Shown here in pieces: positions 12,338-25,167 of a stretch of 64,000 nucleotides of DNA. Origin of the DNA: Incurvaria masculella (taxonomy: Eukaryota > Arthropoda > Insecta > Lepidoptera > Incurvariidae). The position numbers were made by a program, and so were the translations under genes. Numbering within the stretch: the stretch's first letter is position 1; each line of letters begins with the position of its first letter. Below the pieces are notes generated by a model, which saw nothing but the letters and a program-made list of their open reading frames with translations, had not been told where the DNA came from and did no database searches. The DNA lies in NCBI GenBank assembly GCA_946894095.1, contig OX335657.1:9548001-9612000 (forward strand), given 5' to 3'.

Positions 12338-12820
12338 TTTTTAGGGTTCCGTACCCAAAGGATGCCAACGGAACCCTATTACTAAACCTCCGCTCTCCGT
12401 CCGTCCATCCGTCCGTCTGTCACAGGGCTCTATCTTATGAACCGTAATAAGTAGGAAGGTGAAATGTTCACAGAGTATGGATGTATTTTATTTATTTATT
12501 ACTTTTTAGGGTTCCGTACCCAAAGGGTGAAAACGGATTTACTAAGCCTCCGCTGTCCGTCCGTCCGTCCATCCGTCCGTCCGTCAGTCCGTCCGTCCGT
12601 CTGTCCGTCTGTCACAGGGCTGTATCTCAGTAACCGTAACAGGTAGACAGCTGAAATTTTCACAGAGTGTGTATTTATTTTGCCGCTATAACAACAAATA
12701 GGTATGATTAAAAAATAATTAAAATTAAAGGGGGCTCCCATACAAAAAACGTGTTTTTTTTTTCAACGATGGTACGGAACCCTTCGTGTGCGAGTCCGAC
12801 TCGCACTTGGCCGGTTTTTA
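12337..12820 (+). mobile_element. Helitron-like element inserted in a partial copy
   Basis: A first copy starts at 12337 and is interrupted at about 12500. A second, near-complete copy starts at 12503 (TTTTTAGGGTTCCGTACCC), carries a long GTCC array with variants, and ends with GTGTGCGAGTCCGACTCGCAC and TTGGCCGGTTTTT at 12820. It directly abuts the large satellite array, whose monomers carry the same 3' terminus. Confidence 0.8.
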
Positions 12821-12839
12821 ATATGTTGTTATATGATTA

Positions 12840-15800
12840 TAAAAGTAAATAAAATGTTATACCCACCGGATTTTTCTTTGAATTAAAAAAATATGTGCAT
12901 TTTATGTTTCCTTCATATTGACTTTTATGTGGCTAGAGAAAATTGATAATGTATTCAACTTATCAGTATATTCACTCCATTAGCATGAAAAAGATCGTCG
13001 GTGTATAAAGTATCGGTGAAAATGCGTCTTAACAATGTTTTAAATTTTAAATGTATCGAAATAAAAATACCGTCCATCTTTTTTCGCTTATGGAGTCTTT
13101 GACTTGCTATCTTTAATGGTGAAAACCTCATTTCAATCTGACCATTAATTTCCGATATATTCGCATGTCAATACTGTCAAAATTGTACAGTAAAATTTCA
13201 AAAATATAATTAAAAGGATTTTTTACCGATTTAAAAAAAAACATGAAAATATTTTCAATATCGAAAATAGGCAACCTTCAATAGGTGAAAATGCCTTAAA
13301 CAATGTTTTAAATTTAAAAGTATGGAAAATTTACTGTTTTGAGTGTATTCAAATGCGAATATCTCGTAAATGAGTCGTCAGATTTTAATTAAGTTTTCAT
13401 CATTTAAAATAACAGGTTGAAGACTCCATTAGCAAACAAAGATGAACGGTATTCATATTTTCACACATTTCAAATTTTCAAATTATTTTAAAGGAATTTT
13501 AAAGAAAGAGGCATTTATACCGATACAAATGTTTATACCGTATACACAGATTTAAATGAGGTTTTCACCATTAGAGATAGCTCGGCAAAGACTCCATTAG
13601 CAAAAAATATGGAACCAAAAATTATGAAAATTACATACAAAACTTTTTTGTGTTATATCTTGTACGATGGTATGGAACCCTTCGTGTGCGAGTCAGACTC
13701 GCACATGGCCGGTTTTTCATGCCCATGGAGTCGTTGACGTGTTATTTTAAATGATGAAAACTTCATTAAAATCTGACGACTAATTTACGAGATATTCGTA
13801 TTTTAATACGCTCAAAACAGTAAATTTTCAGTACCTTTATATTTAAAACATTGTTAAAGGCATTTTCACCGATCCAACGTTATCTATTTTTGATATAGAA
13901 CACATTTTTCATGTTTTTATCAGACCGGTGAACAAGCCTCTTTAAAATTGTTTTAAGTTTTAAATGTATGGAAAATGTACTGTTTCGACAGTATTCACAT
14001 CGAATATCTCGGAAATTAATAGTCAGATTTTAATAAAGTTTTCACCATTCAAAGTAATAGGTTGAAGACTCCATGAGCAAACAAAGATCAACGGTATTTA
14101 TATTTTCACACATTTAAAATTTTCAAAGGTTTTTAAACGAATTTTAAAGAAAGAGGCATTTATACCGATGCAAATGTATGTACCGTATATACAGATTTGA
14201 ATAAGGTTTTCCCCATTAGAGATAGCACGTCAAATACTCCATAAGCAAAAAATATGGAATTTAAAAATTGTCAAAATTACGTACAAAACTTTTTTGTGTT
14301 ATGCCTTGTAAGACGGCACGGAACCCTTCGTGTGCGAGTCAGACTCGCACATGGCCGGTTTTTCATGCTCATGGAGTCGTTGAAGTGTTATTTAAAATGA
14401 TGAAAACTTCATTAAAATCTGACGACTAATTTATGATATATTCGCATTTGAATGAGCTCAAAACAGTAAATTTTCAATACCTTAACATTTAAAACATTGT
14501 TAAAGGCATTTGTACCAATCTAACGTTTTCTATTTTCGATATAGAACACATTTTTCATGTTTTTTTTAGACCTGTGAAAACGCCTTTCAAAAATTGTTTT
14601 AAGTTTTAAATGTATTGAAAAGGTACTGTTTCGACATTATTCACATGCGAATATCTCAGAAATTAATGGTCAGATTTAAATAAAGTTTTCACCATTCAAA
14701 ATAACAGGTTGAAGAGGCCATGAGCAAACAAATAACATATTTAAAATTTTTAAAAAATTTTGAAGGAATTTTAAAGAAAGAGGTATTTATACCGATACAA
14801 ATGTGTGTACCGTATATACTGATTTCAATGAGGTTTTCACCATTAGAGATAGCACGTCAAAGACTCTATAAGCAAAAAATATGGAATTAAAAATAGTCAA
14901 AATTACATGCAACACTCTTTTGTGTTATGTCTTGTATGACGGTACGGAACCCTTCGTGTGCGAGTCAGACTCGCACATGGCCGGTTTTTCATGCTCATGG
15001 AGTCGTTCAGGTGTTATTTTAAATGATCAAAACTGCATTAAAATCTGACGACTAATTTACGAGATATTCGCATCGATTTTCAATACTTTTAAATTTAAAA
15101 CATTGTTAAGGGCACTTTCATCGATCCAACGTTATCTATATTCGATATAGAACACATTTTTCATGTTTTTTTAGATCGGTGAAAATGCATTTCAAAAATT
15201 GTTTCAAATTTTAAATGTATGGAAAATGTACTGTTTCGACAATATTCACATGCGAATATCTCAGATATTAATGGTCAGATTTAAATAAAGTTTTCACCAT
15301 TCAAAGTAATAGGTTGAAGACTCCATGAGCAAACAAAGATCAACGGTATTTATATTTTCACACATTTAAAATTTTCAAAGGTTTTTAAACGAATTTTAAA
15401 GAAAGAGGCATTTATACAGATGCAAATGTATGTACCGTATTTACACATTTAAATGACGTTTTCACCATTAGAGATAGCACGTCAAAGACTCCATAAGAAA
15501 AACATATGGAATTAAAAAATAGTTAAGATTACATGCGAAACTTGTTTGTGTTATGTCTTGTTCGACGGTACGGAACCCTTCGTGTGCGAGTCAGACTCGC
15601 ACATGGCTGGTTTTTCATGCTCATGGAGTCGTTCACGTGTTATTTTAAATGATCAAAACTGTATTAAAATCTGACGACTAATTTACGAGATATTCGCATT
15701 CGAATGCGCTCAAAACAGTAAAATTTCAATACCTTTACATTTACAACATTGTTAAAGCCATTTGTACCGATCCAACGTTTTCTATTTTCGTAATAGAACA

Positions 15801-18800
15801 CATTTTTCATGTTTTTTTTTAGACCGGTGAAAACGCCTTTTAAAAATTATTTTAAGTTTTAAATGTATTGAAAATGTACTGTTTCGACAGTATTTACATG
15901 CGAATATCTCGGAAATTAATGGTCAGATTTAAATAAAGTTTTCACCATTCAAAGTAATAGGTTGAAGACTCCATGAGCAAACAAAGATCAACGGTATTTA
16001 TATTTTCACACATTTAAAATTTTCAAAGGTTTTTAAACGAATTTTAAAGAAAGAGGCATTTATACCGATGCAAATGTATGTACCGTATTTACAGATTTAA
16101 ATGACGTTTTCACCATTAGAGATAGCACGTCAAAGACTCCATAAGTAAAACAAATGGAATTAAAAAATAGTTAAGATTACATGCAAAACTTGTTTGTGTT
16201 ATGTCTTGTTCGACGGTACGGAACCCTTCGTGTGCGAGTCAGACTTGCACATGGCCGGTTTTTCATGCTCATGGAGTCGTTCACGTGTTATTTTAAATGA
16301 TCAAAACTGTATTAAAATCTGACGACTAATTTACGAGATACTCGCCTTCGAATGCGCTCAAAACAGTAAATTTTCAATACCTTTACATTTAAAACATTGT
16401 TAAAGCCATTTGTACCGATCCAACGTTTTCTATTTTCGTAATAGAACACATTTTTCATGTTTTTTTAGACCGGTGAAAACGCCTTTTAAAAAATCTTTTA
16501 AGTTTTAAATGTATTGAAAATGTACTGTTTCGACAGTATTTACATGCGAATATCTCGGAAATTAATGGTCAGATTTAAATAAAGTTTTCACCATTCAAAG
16601 TAATAGGTTGAAGACTCCATGAGCAAACAAAGATCAACGGTATTTATATTTTCACACATTTAAAATTTTCAAAGGTTTTTAAACGAATTTTAAAGAAAGA
16701 GGCATTTATACCGATGCAAATGTATGTACCGTATTTACAGATTGAAATGACGTTTTCCCCATTAGAGATAGCACGTCAAAGACTCCATAAGAAAAACATA
16801 TGGAATTAAAAAAAAGTTAAGATTACATGCAAAACTTGTTTGTGTTATGTCTTGTTCGACGGTACGGAACCCTTCGTGTGCGAGTCAGACTCGCACATGG
16901 CCGGTTTTTCATGCTCATGAAGTCGTTCACGTGTTATTTTAAATGATCAAAACTGTATTAAAATCTGACGACTAATTTACGAGATATTCGCCTTCGAATG
17001 CGCTCAAAACAGTAAATTTTCAATACCTTTACATTTAAAACATTGTTAAAGCCATTTGTACCGATCCAACGTTTTCTATTTTCGTAATAGAACACATTTT
17101 CTTTAGACCGGTGAAAACGTCTTTTAAAAATTGTTTTAAGTTTTAAATGTATTGAAAATGTACTGTTTCGACAGTATTCACATGCGAATATCTCAGAAAT
17201 TAATGGTCAGATTTAAATAAAGTTTTCACCATTCAAAATAACAGGTTGAAGACGCCTTGAGCAAACAAAAAACACATTTAAAATTTTCAAAATTTTTTGA
17301 AGGAATTTTAAAGAAAGAGGCATTTATACCGATGCAAATGTATGTACCGTATATACAGATTTAAATGAGGTTTTCCCCATTAGAGATAGCACGTCAAATA
17401 CTCCATTAGCAAAAAATATGGAATAAAAAAATAGTCAAAATTACACACAAAACTTTTTTGTGTTATGTCTTGTACGAGGGTACGGAACCCTTCGTGTGCG
17501 AGTCAGACTCGCACATGGCCGGTTTTTCATGCTCATGGAGTCGTTCAGGTGTTATTTTAAATGATCAAAACTGCATTAAAATCTGACGACTAATTTACGA
17601 GATATTCGCATCGATTTTCAATACTTTTAAATTTAAAACATTGTTAAGGGCACTTTCATCGATCCAACGTTATCTATATTCGATATAGAACACATTTTTC
17701 ATGTTTTTTTAGATCGGTGAAAATGCATTTCAAAAATTGTTTCAAATTTTAAATGTATGGAAAATGTACTGTTTCGACAATATTCACATGCGAATATCTC
17801 AGATATTAATGGTCAGATTTAAATAAAGTTTTCACCATTCAAAGTAATAGGTTGAAGACTCCATGAGCAAACAAAGATCAACGGTATTTATATTTTCACA
17901 CATTTAAAATTTTCAAAGGTTTTTAAACGAATTTTAAAGAAAGAGGCATTTATACAGATGCAAATGTATGTACCGTATTTACACATTTAAATGACGTTTT
18001 CACCATTAGAGATAGCACGTCAAAGACTCCATAAGAAAAACATATGGAATTAAAAAATAGTTAAGATTACATGCGAAACTTGTTTGTGTTATGTCTTGTT
18101 CGACGGTACGGAACCCTTCGTGTGCGAGTCAGACTCGCACATGGCTGGTTTTTCATGCTCATGGAGTCGTTCACGTGTTATTTTAAATGATCAAAACTGT
18201 ATTAAAATCTGACGACTAATTTACGAGATATTCGCATTCGAATGCGCTCAAAACAGTAAAATTTCAATACCTTTACATTTACAACATTGTTAAAGCCATT
18301 TGTACCGATCCAACGTTTTCTATTTTCGTAATAGAACACATTTTTCATGTTTTTTTTTAGACCGGTGAAAACGCCTTTTAAAAATTATTTTAAGTTTTAA
18401 ATGTATTGAAAATGTACTGTTTCGACAGTATTTACATGCGAATATCTCGGAAATTAATGGTCAGATTTAAATAAAGTTTTCACCATTCAAAGTAATAGGT
18501 TGAAGACTCCATGAGCAAACAAAGATCAACGGTATTTATATTTTCACACATTTAAAATTTTCAAAGGTTTTTAAACGAATTTTAAAGAAAGAGGCATTTA
18601 TACCGATGCAAATGTATGTACCGTATTTACAGATTTAAATGACGTTTTCACCATTAGAGATAGCACGTCAAAGACTCCATAAGTAAAACAAATGGAATTA
18701 AAAAATAGTTAAGATTACATGCAAAACTTGTTTGTGTTATGTCTTGTTCGACGGTACGGAACCCTTCGTGTGCGAGTCAGACTTGCACATGGCCGGTTTT

Positions 18801-21240
18801 TCATGCTCATGGAGTCGTTCACGTGTTATTTTAAATGATCAAAACTGTATTAAAATCTGACGACTAATTTACGAGATACTCGCCTTCGAATGCGCTCAAA
18901 ACAGTAAATTTTCAATACCTTTACATTTAAAACATTGTTAAAGCCATTTGTACCGATCCAACGTTTTCTATTTTCGTAATAGAACACATTTTTCATGTTT
19001 TTTTAGACCGGTGAAAACGCCTTTTAAAAAATCTTTTAAGTTTTAAATGTATTGAAAATGTACTGTTTCGACAGTATTTACATGCGAATATCTCGGAAAT
19101 TAATGGTCAGATTTAAATAAAGTTTTCACCATTCAAAGTAATAGGTTGAAGACTCCATGAGCAAACAAAGATCAACGGTATTTATATTTTCACACATTTA
19201 AAATTTTCAAAGGTTTTTAAACGAATTTTAAAGAAAGAGGCATTTATACCGATGCAAATGTATGTACCGTATTTACAGATTGAAATGACGTTTTCCCCAT
19301 TAGAGATAGCACGTCAAAGACTCCATAAGAAAAACATATGGAATTAAAAAAAAGTTAAGATTACATGCAAAACTTGTTTGTGTTATGTCTTGTTCGACGG
19401 TACGGAACCCTTCGTGTGCGAGTCAGACTCGCACATGGCCGGTTTTTCATGCTCATGAAGTCGTTCACGTGTTATTTTAAATGATCAAAACTGTATTAAA
19501 ATCTGACGACTAATTTACGAGATATTCGCCTTCGAATGCGCTCAAAACAGTAAATTTTCAATACCTTTACATTTAAAACATTGTTAAAGCCATTTGTACC
19601 GATCCAACGTTTTCTATTTTCGTAATAGAACACATTTTCTTTAGACCGGTGAAAACGTCTTTTAAAAATTGTTTTAAGTTTTAAATGTATTGAAAATGTA
19701 CTGTTTCGACAGTATTCACATGCGAATATCTCAGAAATTAATGGTCAGATTTAAATAAAGTTTTCACCATTCAAAATAACAGGTTGAAGACGCCTTGAGC
19801 AAACAAAAAACACATTTAAAATTTTCAAAATTTTTTGAAGGAATTTTAAAGAAAGAGGCATTTATACCGATGCAAATGTATGTACCGTATATACAGATTT
19901 AAATGAGGTTTTCCCCATTAGAGATAGCACGTCAAATACTCCATTAGCAAAAAATATGGAATAAAAAAATAGTCAAAATTACACACAAAACTTTTTTGTG
20001 TTATGTCTTGTACGAGGGTACGGAACCCTTCGTGTGCGAGTCAGACTCGCACATGGCCGGTTTTTCATGCTCATGGAGTCGTTGACGTGTTATTTAAAAT
20101 GATGAAAACTTCATTAAAATCAGACGACTAATTTACGAGATATTCGCATTTGAATGCACTCAAAACAGTAAATTTTCAATACCTTTACATTTAAAACATT
20201 GTTAAAGGCATTTGTACCAATCTAACGTTTTCTATTTTCGATATAGACCACATTTTTCATGTTTTTTTTAGACCTGTGAAAACGTCTTTTAAAAATTGTT
20301 TTAAGTTTTAAATGTATTGAAAATGTACTGTTTCGACAGTATTCACATGCGAATATCTCAGAAATTAATGGTCAGATTTAAATAAAGTTTTCACCATTCA
20401 AAATAACAGGTTGAAGACGCCTTGAGCAAACAAAAAACACATTTAAAATTTTCAAAATTTTTTGAAGGAATTTTAAAGAAAGAGGCATTTATACCGATGC
20501 AAATGTATGTACCGTATATACAGATTTAAATGAGGTTTTCCCCATTAGAGATAGCACGTCAAATACTCCATTAGCAAAAAATATGGAATAAAAAAATAGT
20601 CAAAATTACACACAAAACTTTTTTGTGTTATGTCTTGTACGAGGGTACGGAACCCTTCGTGTGCGAGTCAGACTCGCACATGGCCGGTTTTTCATGCTCA
20701 TGGAGTCGTTGACGTGTTATTTAAAATGATGAAAACTTCATTAAAATCAGACGACTAATTTACGAGATATTCGCATTTGAATGCACTCAAAACAGTAAAT
20801 TTTCAATACCTTTACATTTAAAACATTGTTAAAGGCATTTGTACCAATCTAACGTTTTCTATTTTCGATATAGACCACATTTTTCATGTTTTTTTTAGAC
20901 CTGTGAAAACGCCTTTCAAAAATTGTTTTAAGTTTTTAATGTATGGAAAATTTACTGTTTCGACAGTATTCACATGCGAATATCTCGGAAATTAATGGTC
21001 AGATTTAAATGAGATTTTCACCATTTAAGATAGCACGCCAGAGACTCCATAAACAAAAAAGATGGACGGTATATATATTTTCATACATTTAAAATTTAAA
21101 AAAATGTTTTGAGACATTTTCACCGGTACTTTATACACCGACGATCTTTTTTTATGCTTATGGAGTCTTCAACGTGTTATTTGAATTGATGAAACTTCAC
21201 TAAAATCTGATGAGTAATTAACTAGATATTCGCATTTGAA
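12840..21240. repeat. ~640-bp satellite array with Helitron-type 3' ends
   Basis: Twelve copies of a terminal cassette (TACGGAACCCTTCGTG, then GTGCGAGTCAGACTCGCAC, then ATGGCCGGTTTTT) start their hairpin at 13684, 14330, 14956, 15582, 16230, 16876, 17494, 18120, 18768, 19414, 20032 and 20659. Spacing is 618-648 bp. Between cassettes lies an AT-rich body built from three related modules (one inverted and two direct), each ending near TGAAGACTCCATGAGC or its reverse complement. The cassette differs from dispersed elements by GTCAGAC and ACATGG instead of GTCCGAC and ACTTGG. I see no protein-coding capacity. Confidence 0.95.
14942..20017. repeat. Tandem 2538-bp higher-order repeat, two copies
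   Basis: Five consecutive cassette positions (14956, 15582, 16230, 16876, 17494) recur exactly 2538 bp later. Private variants recur too, such as the GACTTGCAC cassette at 16230 and 18768 and the ACATTTTCTTTAGACCGG deletion in the fourth monomer. By eye 14942-17479 and 17480-20017 look essentially identical, implying a very recent duplication or an assembly duplication. Confidence 0.9.
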
Positions 21241-21242
21241 TT

Positions 21243-21345
21243 CAATAAGTAAATATACTTTTTCGTACTAAGCTAGTGCGGCACTGAATCCAAGAACGTG
21301 ATATATCACGTTCTTCATTCATGAATGTATGTATAATCCACCGTG
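21243..21345 (+). repeat. Fragment of tRNA-Leu-like SINE family
   Basis: AAATATACTTTTTCGTACTAAGC and the later TATGTATAATC...CCGTGAA words match the family at 44697, 51504 and 62475. The tRNA-like part is absent. Confidence 0.5.
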
Positions 21346-21630
21346 AATCAATTTGTGAATTATAAATATGTAGTTTATCTAATTTCAGTGATTTATCTTC
21401 GCGGAATCATCTTGCATAAAAATAAAATATCTCAAATTGTATTCAACCTTTACCAAAGTATTTTACTCATTTACATGTGTATATTCGACGATCACTAGCA
21501 ATTACAAAAGAATAATACCTTTATCAAATTGGCGAATTAATTAATTTAAATGTCACAGCACACTTATAAACTCTTGTCCATTATGCAGGTACTACGCATG
21601 AAAACAAACTATGTATACATAAGTATCACC

Positions 21631-22310
21631 AAAGATAATACTAATAATTACTTCGTAATCGGTATCACTAACACAGGCTAAACCCTTTCTTACCGCCGCC
21701 ACCGTTCCCACGCCACCGCGCCGCACTGCCTCCGCACCGCGCCGCCTATCACCCGCTTTCGCCAAGCTATTTTAGCGCGAAATTCAATGTTACGTTATAC
21801 GCTGCAAAACTGACTGGCATGTAAATTTTTTGTTGGATTCTGTTAAAGGTATGTTCGTCTATATCATTTATTATCATTATAATTTAAAAAATGGGCGGGC
21901 AAATTATGCCGTTTACTTTATTTGGCCATTAGCAAAATATATGTGTTGCCAGTAACAAATTTGTTGGATTCGTTGAAATTATCGATCTGATAAGAATTAA
22001 AAACAAATGTGTGACGACAGATTGGGCTGCCCAATTCTGCCGAGTTTATGAGAGCGAAAACTGTGTATTTTTAAAAAAAAACTCGCTTTTGTGTAAAAAA
22101 ATTGTTGGATTCCTGAACAAATATATACCTATTAACCCATTTTATTGGACATTGAAAAGAAATTTGGCGGGCCATTTTTGCCGCAAATGATACCGCATAT
22201 TTTGTGTTTTTGGCCAAAATATCTAAGTTCCGGGAAAAAAAAATGTTAGATTCTGAGTCATTCATTTTTAAAACCTGTATTTGTACACATTCTGAAGATT
22301 TCATGGACGG
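21631..22310 (-). repeat. Right arm of inverted repeat flanking the satellite
   Basis: Reverse-complement partner of 11312-12050, with matching blocks TTGTTGGATTC, ATATGTGTTGCCAGTAAC, GACGACAGATTGGGCTG and TCTGAAGATTTCATGGACG. Divergence includes many single-base changes and small indels, so these are related copies rather than a recent duplication. Confidence 0.75.
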
Positions 22311-23473
22311 ACGATTTAGTGCTTTGGTAAGCCCCAAATTTTAGCTTCATTCATTGGCCTATGATGTCCTTCCATGCTCGCTGATCGCAGTAGTCAAAAA
22401 AGTAAGAAGAAACTTCTCGGAGTTCGAACTGAACCCAGTCAAACACACGTTTTCCAAAAGTTCTAGATTTTAAAGCGATGCTTAAATACTAAATATCAAA
22501 GCAGCGTTCGCACAGCTCTTCACCGTTCGTTTTGTTTGTTCGACCGTCCGCCAGTCGCGCTCGACGGTTTCCCGTAGTGGTGGGTGTGTCTGGCTGCCAG
22601 GGGGAGGGGGAGGCATATTCTGGTCTGGCTGGACGCGTTCACTTGCGCGCCTTTCACTTCCTGATTCTGTGGCAAGCGCCGCGCCGCGCCGTCGACGGGG
22701 CGAATGACCTTGCACTCCAAACTTGTCGCAGAAATTGTGCCCGTGGCTCACTTCTCACTATCGCTGTGCGGCTAATCGTACTGAGCTTCTGCATACGTCG
22801 CCGGGGATATCTAATACATGAATATGCTTCAGAGACTTGAAATGGCAAGACAATGCCTCAGCGAGGCGATCATGATGTCATGGTTAGAGTCGGCTAGGTA
22901 CTAGCTCGGGCCATTTAAGCACTCGTGCCGGTTCGCCTGTCGACAAATCCATTATTTCAAGAGTTCACGTGTGCGCCAAGCCGTCGGCGAATTAGTCGAT
23001 TTGCATTCAGGACAAAAGCAAAAGGGCTGCGGAGCCTTGGTCTAATGCGGGACGGCTCCTTGCATCGGCGATTACATTGTCAGCAATGTCGTTTTACTTC
23101 GTTTGTCGATAAATGGCTGCGAATGAGCGTGTGCGCGTGCGCCGGCGCGGTAACCTTGGCTTTTGAGTCGCGGGCGACTTTCACGGTTAGACGCTCAACG
23201 GCGCGTGCGCACATTATGTAAGTTACCAGCCGTGAGGCGTGGGGCCCGGCGGTGGTGGTGGCGCGGGCGCATCCGGCGACACGTGGAGGCTCTCAATGTC
23301 ATTCCTCTCCTTAGATGCGTAGTCTCGGCAAGCATAATATGTTTGTCACTGTGACCTTCCGATTTGGAACTTAGTAGCCCACCGAACGGGCACGAACGCA
23401 GGATTTTTTTAAATTTGGAATGATCCCCATGAAAGTGAGTTCACTCTTGGGGATTACAATAAGTAATTTTTTT
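22311..23473. other. Gene-free stretch, GC-richer
   Basis: Open frames at 22482-22751, 22532-22840 and 22925-23221 overlap on both strands, lack domains and end without splice context. Not called as genes. Confidence 0.4.
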
Positions 23474-23709
23474 TATGGTTCCGTACCCAAAAGTTGAAAA
23501 TGGAACCGTATTACTAAGCCTCCGCTCTCCGTCCGTCCGTCAGTCACAGATTGTATATTTTTTTACCTAACAACAAATTTGTAAAATAAAAAAATAACGG
23601 GGTTATTAAATTGTATTAAAATACAAAAAACGTGCTTTTTTAAGTTAAACCTTGTACGATGGTACGGAACCCTTCGTGTGCGAGTCCGACTTACACTTGC
23701 CCGGTTTTT
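23474..23709 (+). mobile_element. Helitron-like non-autonomous element, shortened
   Basis: GGTTCCGTACCC near 23478, CTCCGTCCGTCCGTCAGTC near 23528, and terminal TGTGCGAGTCCGACTTACAC then TTGCCCGGTTTTT. Internal deletion relative to 7941-8237. Confidence 0.75.
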
Positions 23710-24943
23710 GTTTCTAGATCTACGGAGCCTATTGTAGCCCCAACAGCTTAGTCGAAATGCGTGCATGCACTCGGCGGTGTGTCCGTTGGAGGAATTTCAA
23801 TGACGAATTGTGTTTTCCCAGGTGCTTAGCCTTTCAAATAGCTTTCCGGTGGGGTTTTGCGCGTCGCTTCTTGCTTGTAGGCATTTGCCCAAGCGTTCGC
23901 CGTTCAGATAACTTGCAAGATGTGTGTGGCCACTGTCTGTCTGGGACCTTAAAAGTTAGTGGAAATTCTGACTGTCGTGTGGATTAGGAAGCTTATGAAG
24001 CATCAACAATAGATCTGATAGTAAATTCAATGCACTTTGACCAGAAGGTTTTCGTCGATTGCAATACGTGTCATCAACTTCACATATTAGTTTATCGGTC
24101 ACTTCCGTTGGATAGGAGTCGTATTTATTTCTTCGACGTGGCTTTTCTCTTAAGATTTGCAGCATAAGTCTTTAAAATTTCCCTCAAAAAATCTGGAACT
24201 AAAGGGGACTCAGAATGCATACTCGAGAAACACCATACATTCTCATATAGATATGTGTAAGGTTTAGCTATTCAGTACTTTTAAACATTACATTTATGCA
24301 CCCTTACTGATCTCGGTGCACCTTCAGATGAGTTAATGTTTCACAAGTTTTCACAAAAGGCATATTGACATCATACTCAGCCAGGTATTTGCTTTACGGT
24401 GTTCTACCGAACTAGCTTGCTGTTTTTTACCAAATAAGTTTAAACGAATGATACTGCATCACTTGCATGCATGTACTTCACATTGACGGGGCTGAATTTC
24501 GATTCCTAAATAAAGTAAATTCGTGTCCATGCGACCCGTACTTTATATCGACTCGGGCCGACTGAAAGAGATGACTGAACCGACCGACCGACCGGTGAGC
24601 TCGGTTTTCGCTCGGCTCGCGAACGAATGGGTCAAAAGAAAGGGAACGTAGAACCCACAGAAATCGGAATAGTTCTGATTTCTGTGGTAGAACCACAGAT
24701 TGCTAAATTATTTGCGGATCTACTCATGAAAGCGAACACGAGAAGTTCTCGTGTTCGCTTCTCTCAAACTCGATGTATAAAAAATTGGCATCTGTTTTTT
24801 TTTACTTAGAGTTTGACGGAACCGAACACGAGAAGTTCCCGATTTCGCTTCCCTGAGGTCTTTGCTGATTTGTCTGTGCGTTCGATCAAGAATGCTCGCG
24901 AACGACCCACCGCAACCTCAACCAAAGCTGATAACAACGACAG
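23710..24943. other. Intergenic DNA upstream of gustavus exon 1
   Basis: No gene seen. The last 300 bp contain strong palindromes (24654-24686 and 24730-24760) just before the first gustavus exon and may include its promoter; I cannot place a TATA box or start site. Confidence 0.4.
24730..24760. promoter_or_regulatory. Perfect palindrome upstream of gustavus
   Basis: Arms 24730-24744 and 24746-24760 are exact 15-nt reverse complements around one base. The core GAGAAGTTCTC contains the heat-shock-element pattern GAAnnTTC. A damaged second copy lies at 24822-24860 (CGAACACGAGAAGTTCCCG). A regulatory role is inference only. Confidence 0.35.
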
Positions 24944-25167
24944 ATGGGCGAGGGCTCTGTCGGAGTGTCGGAGTGGCGTACTGACGTGATGTCTTGTCGT
25001 TGTCCCAGGTACAAGAGCGGGCTGCGCTCACTGAGGAGCGGCGGCGGCGGCGGCGGAGGCGGCACGGCCGGCGGGGGAGGCGGCGGCGCGGACGGCGCGG
25101 CGGACGCGCACGCGCGGCGCGGCGGCCTCAAGGCGCTGCCGACCAAGCGCGCCCGCATCCGGTGCAG
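24944..25167 (+). CDS. gus: gustavus exon 1 (Gly-rich N-terminal extension)
   Basis: The open frame from ATG 24944 has an in-frame TAA just upstream and ends CGGTGCAG|GTACGT. Phase 2 joins in frame to 26596 (AG|GGGCATG), reading [16 protein letters not shown]. It encodes a poly-Gly tract, then Ala/Asp-rich and a basic [13 protein letters not shown] tail. The sequence TTGTCGTTGTCCCAG ending at 25009 also looks like a splice acceptor, so this may instead be an internal exon starting at 25010 and joined to an unseen upstream exon. The family core does not need this extension. Confidence 0.6.

Noticed and set aside
12840..21240. CRISPR-like array
   Set aside because: Repeats are ~640 bp long and contiguous, with no short-repeat/unique-spacer pattern; this is a eukaryotic satellite.
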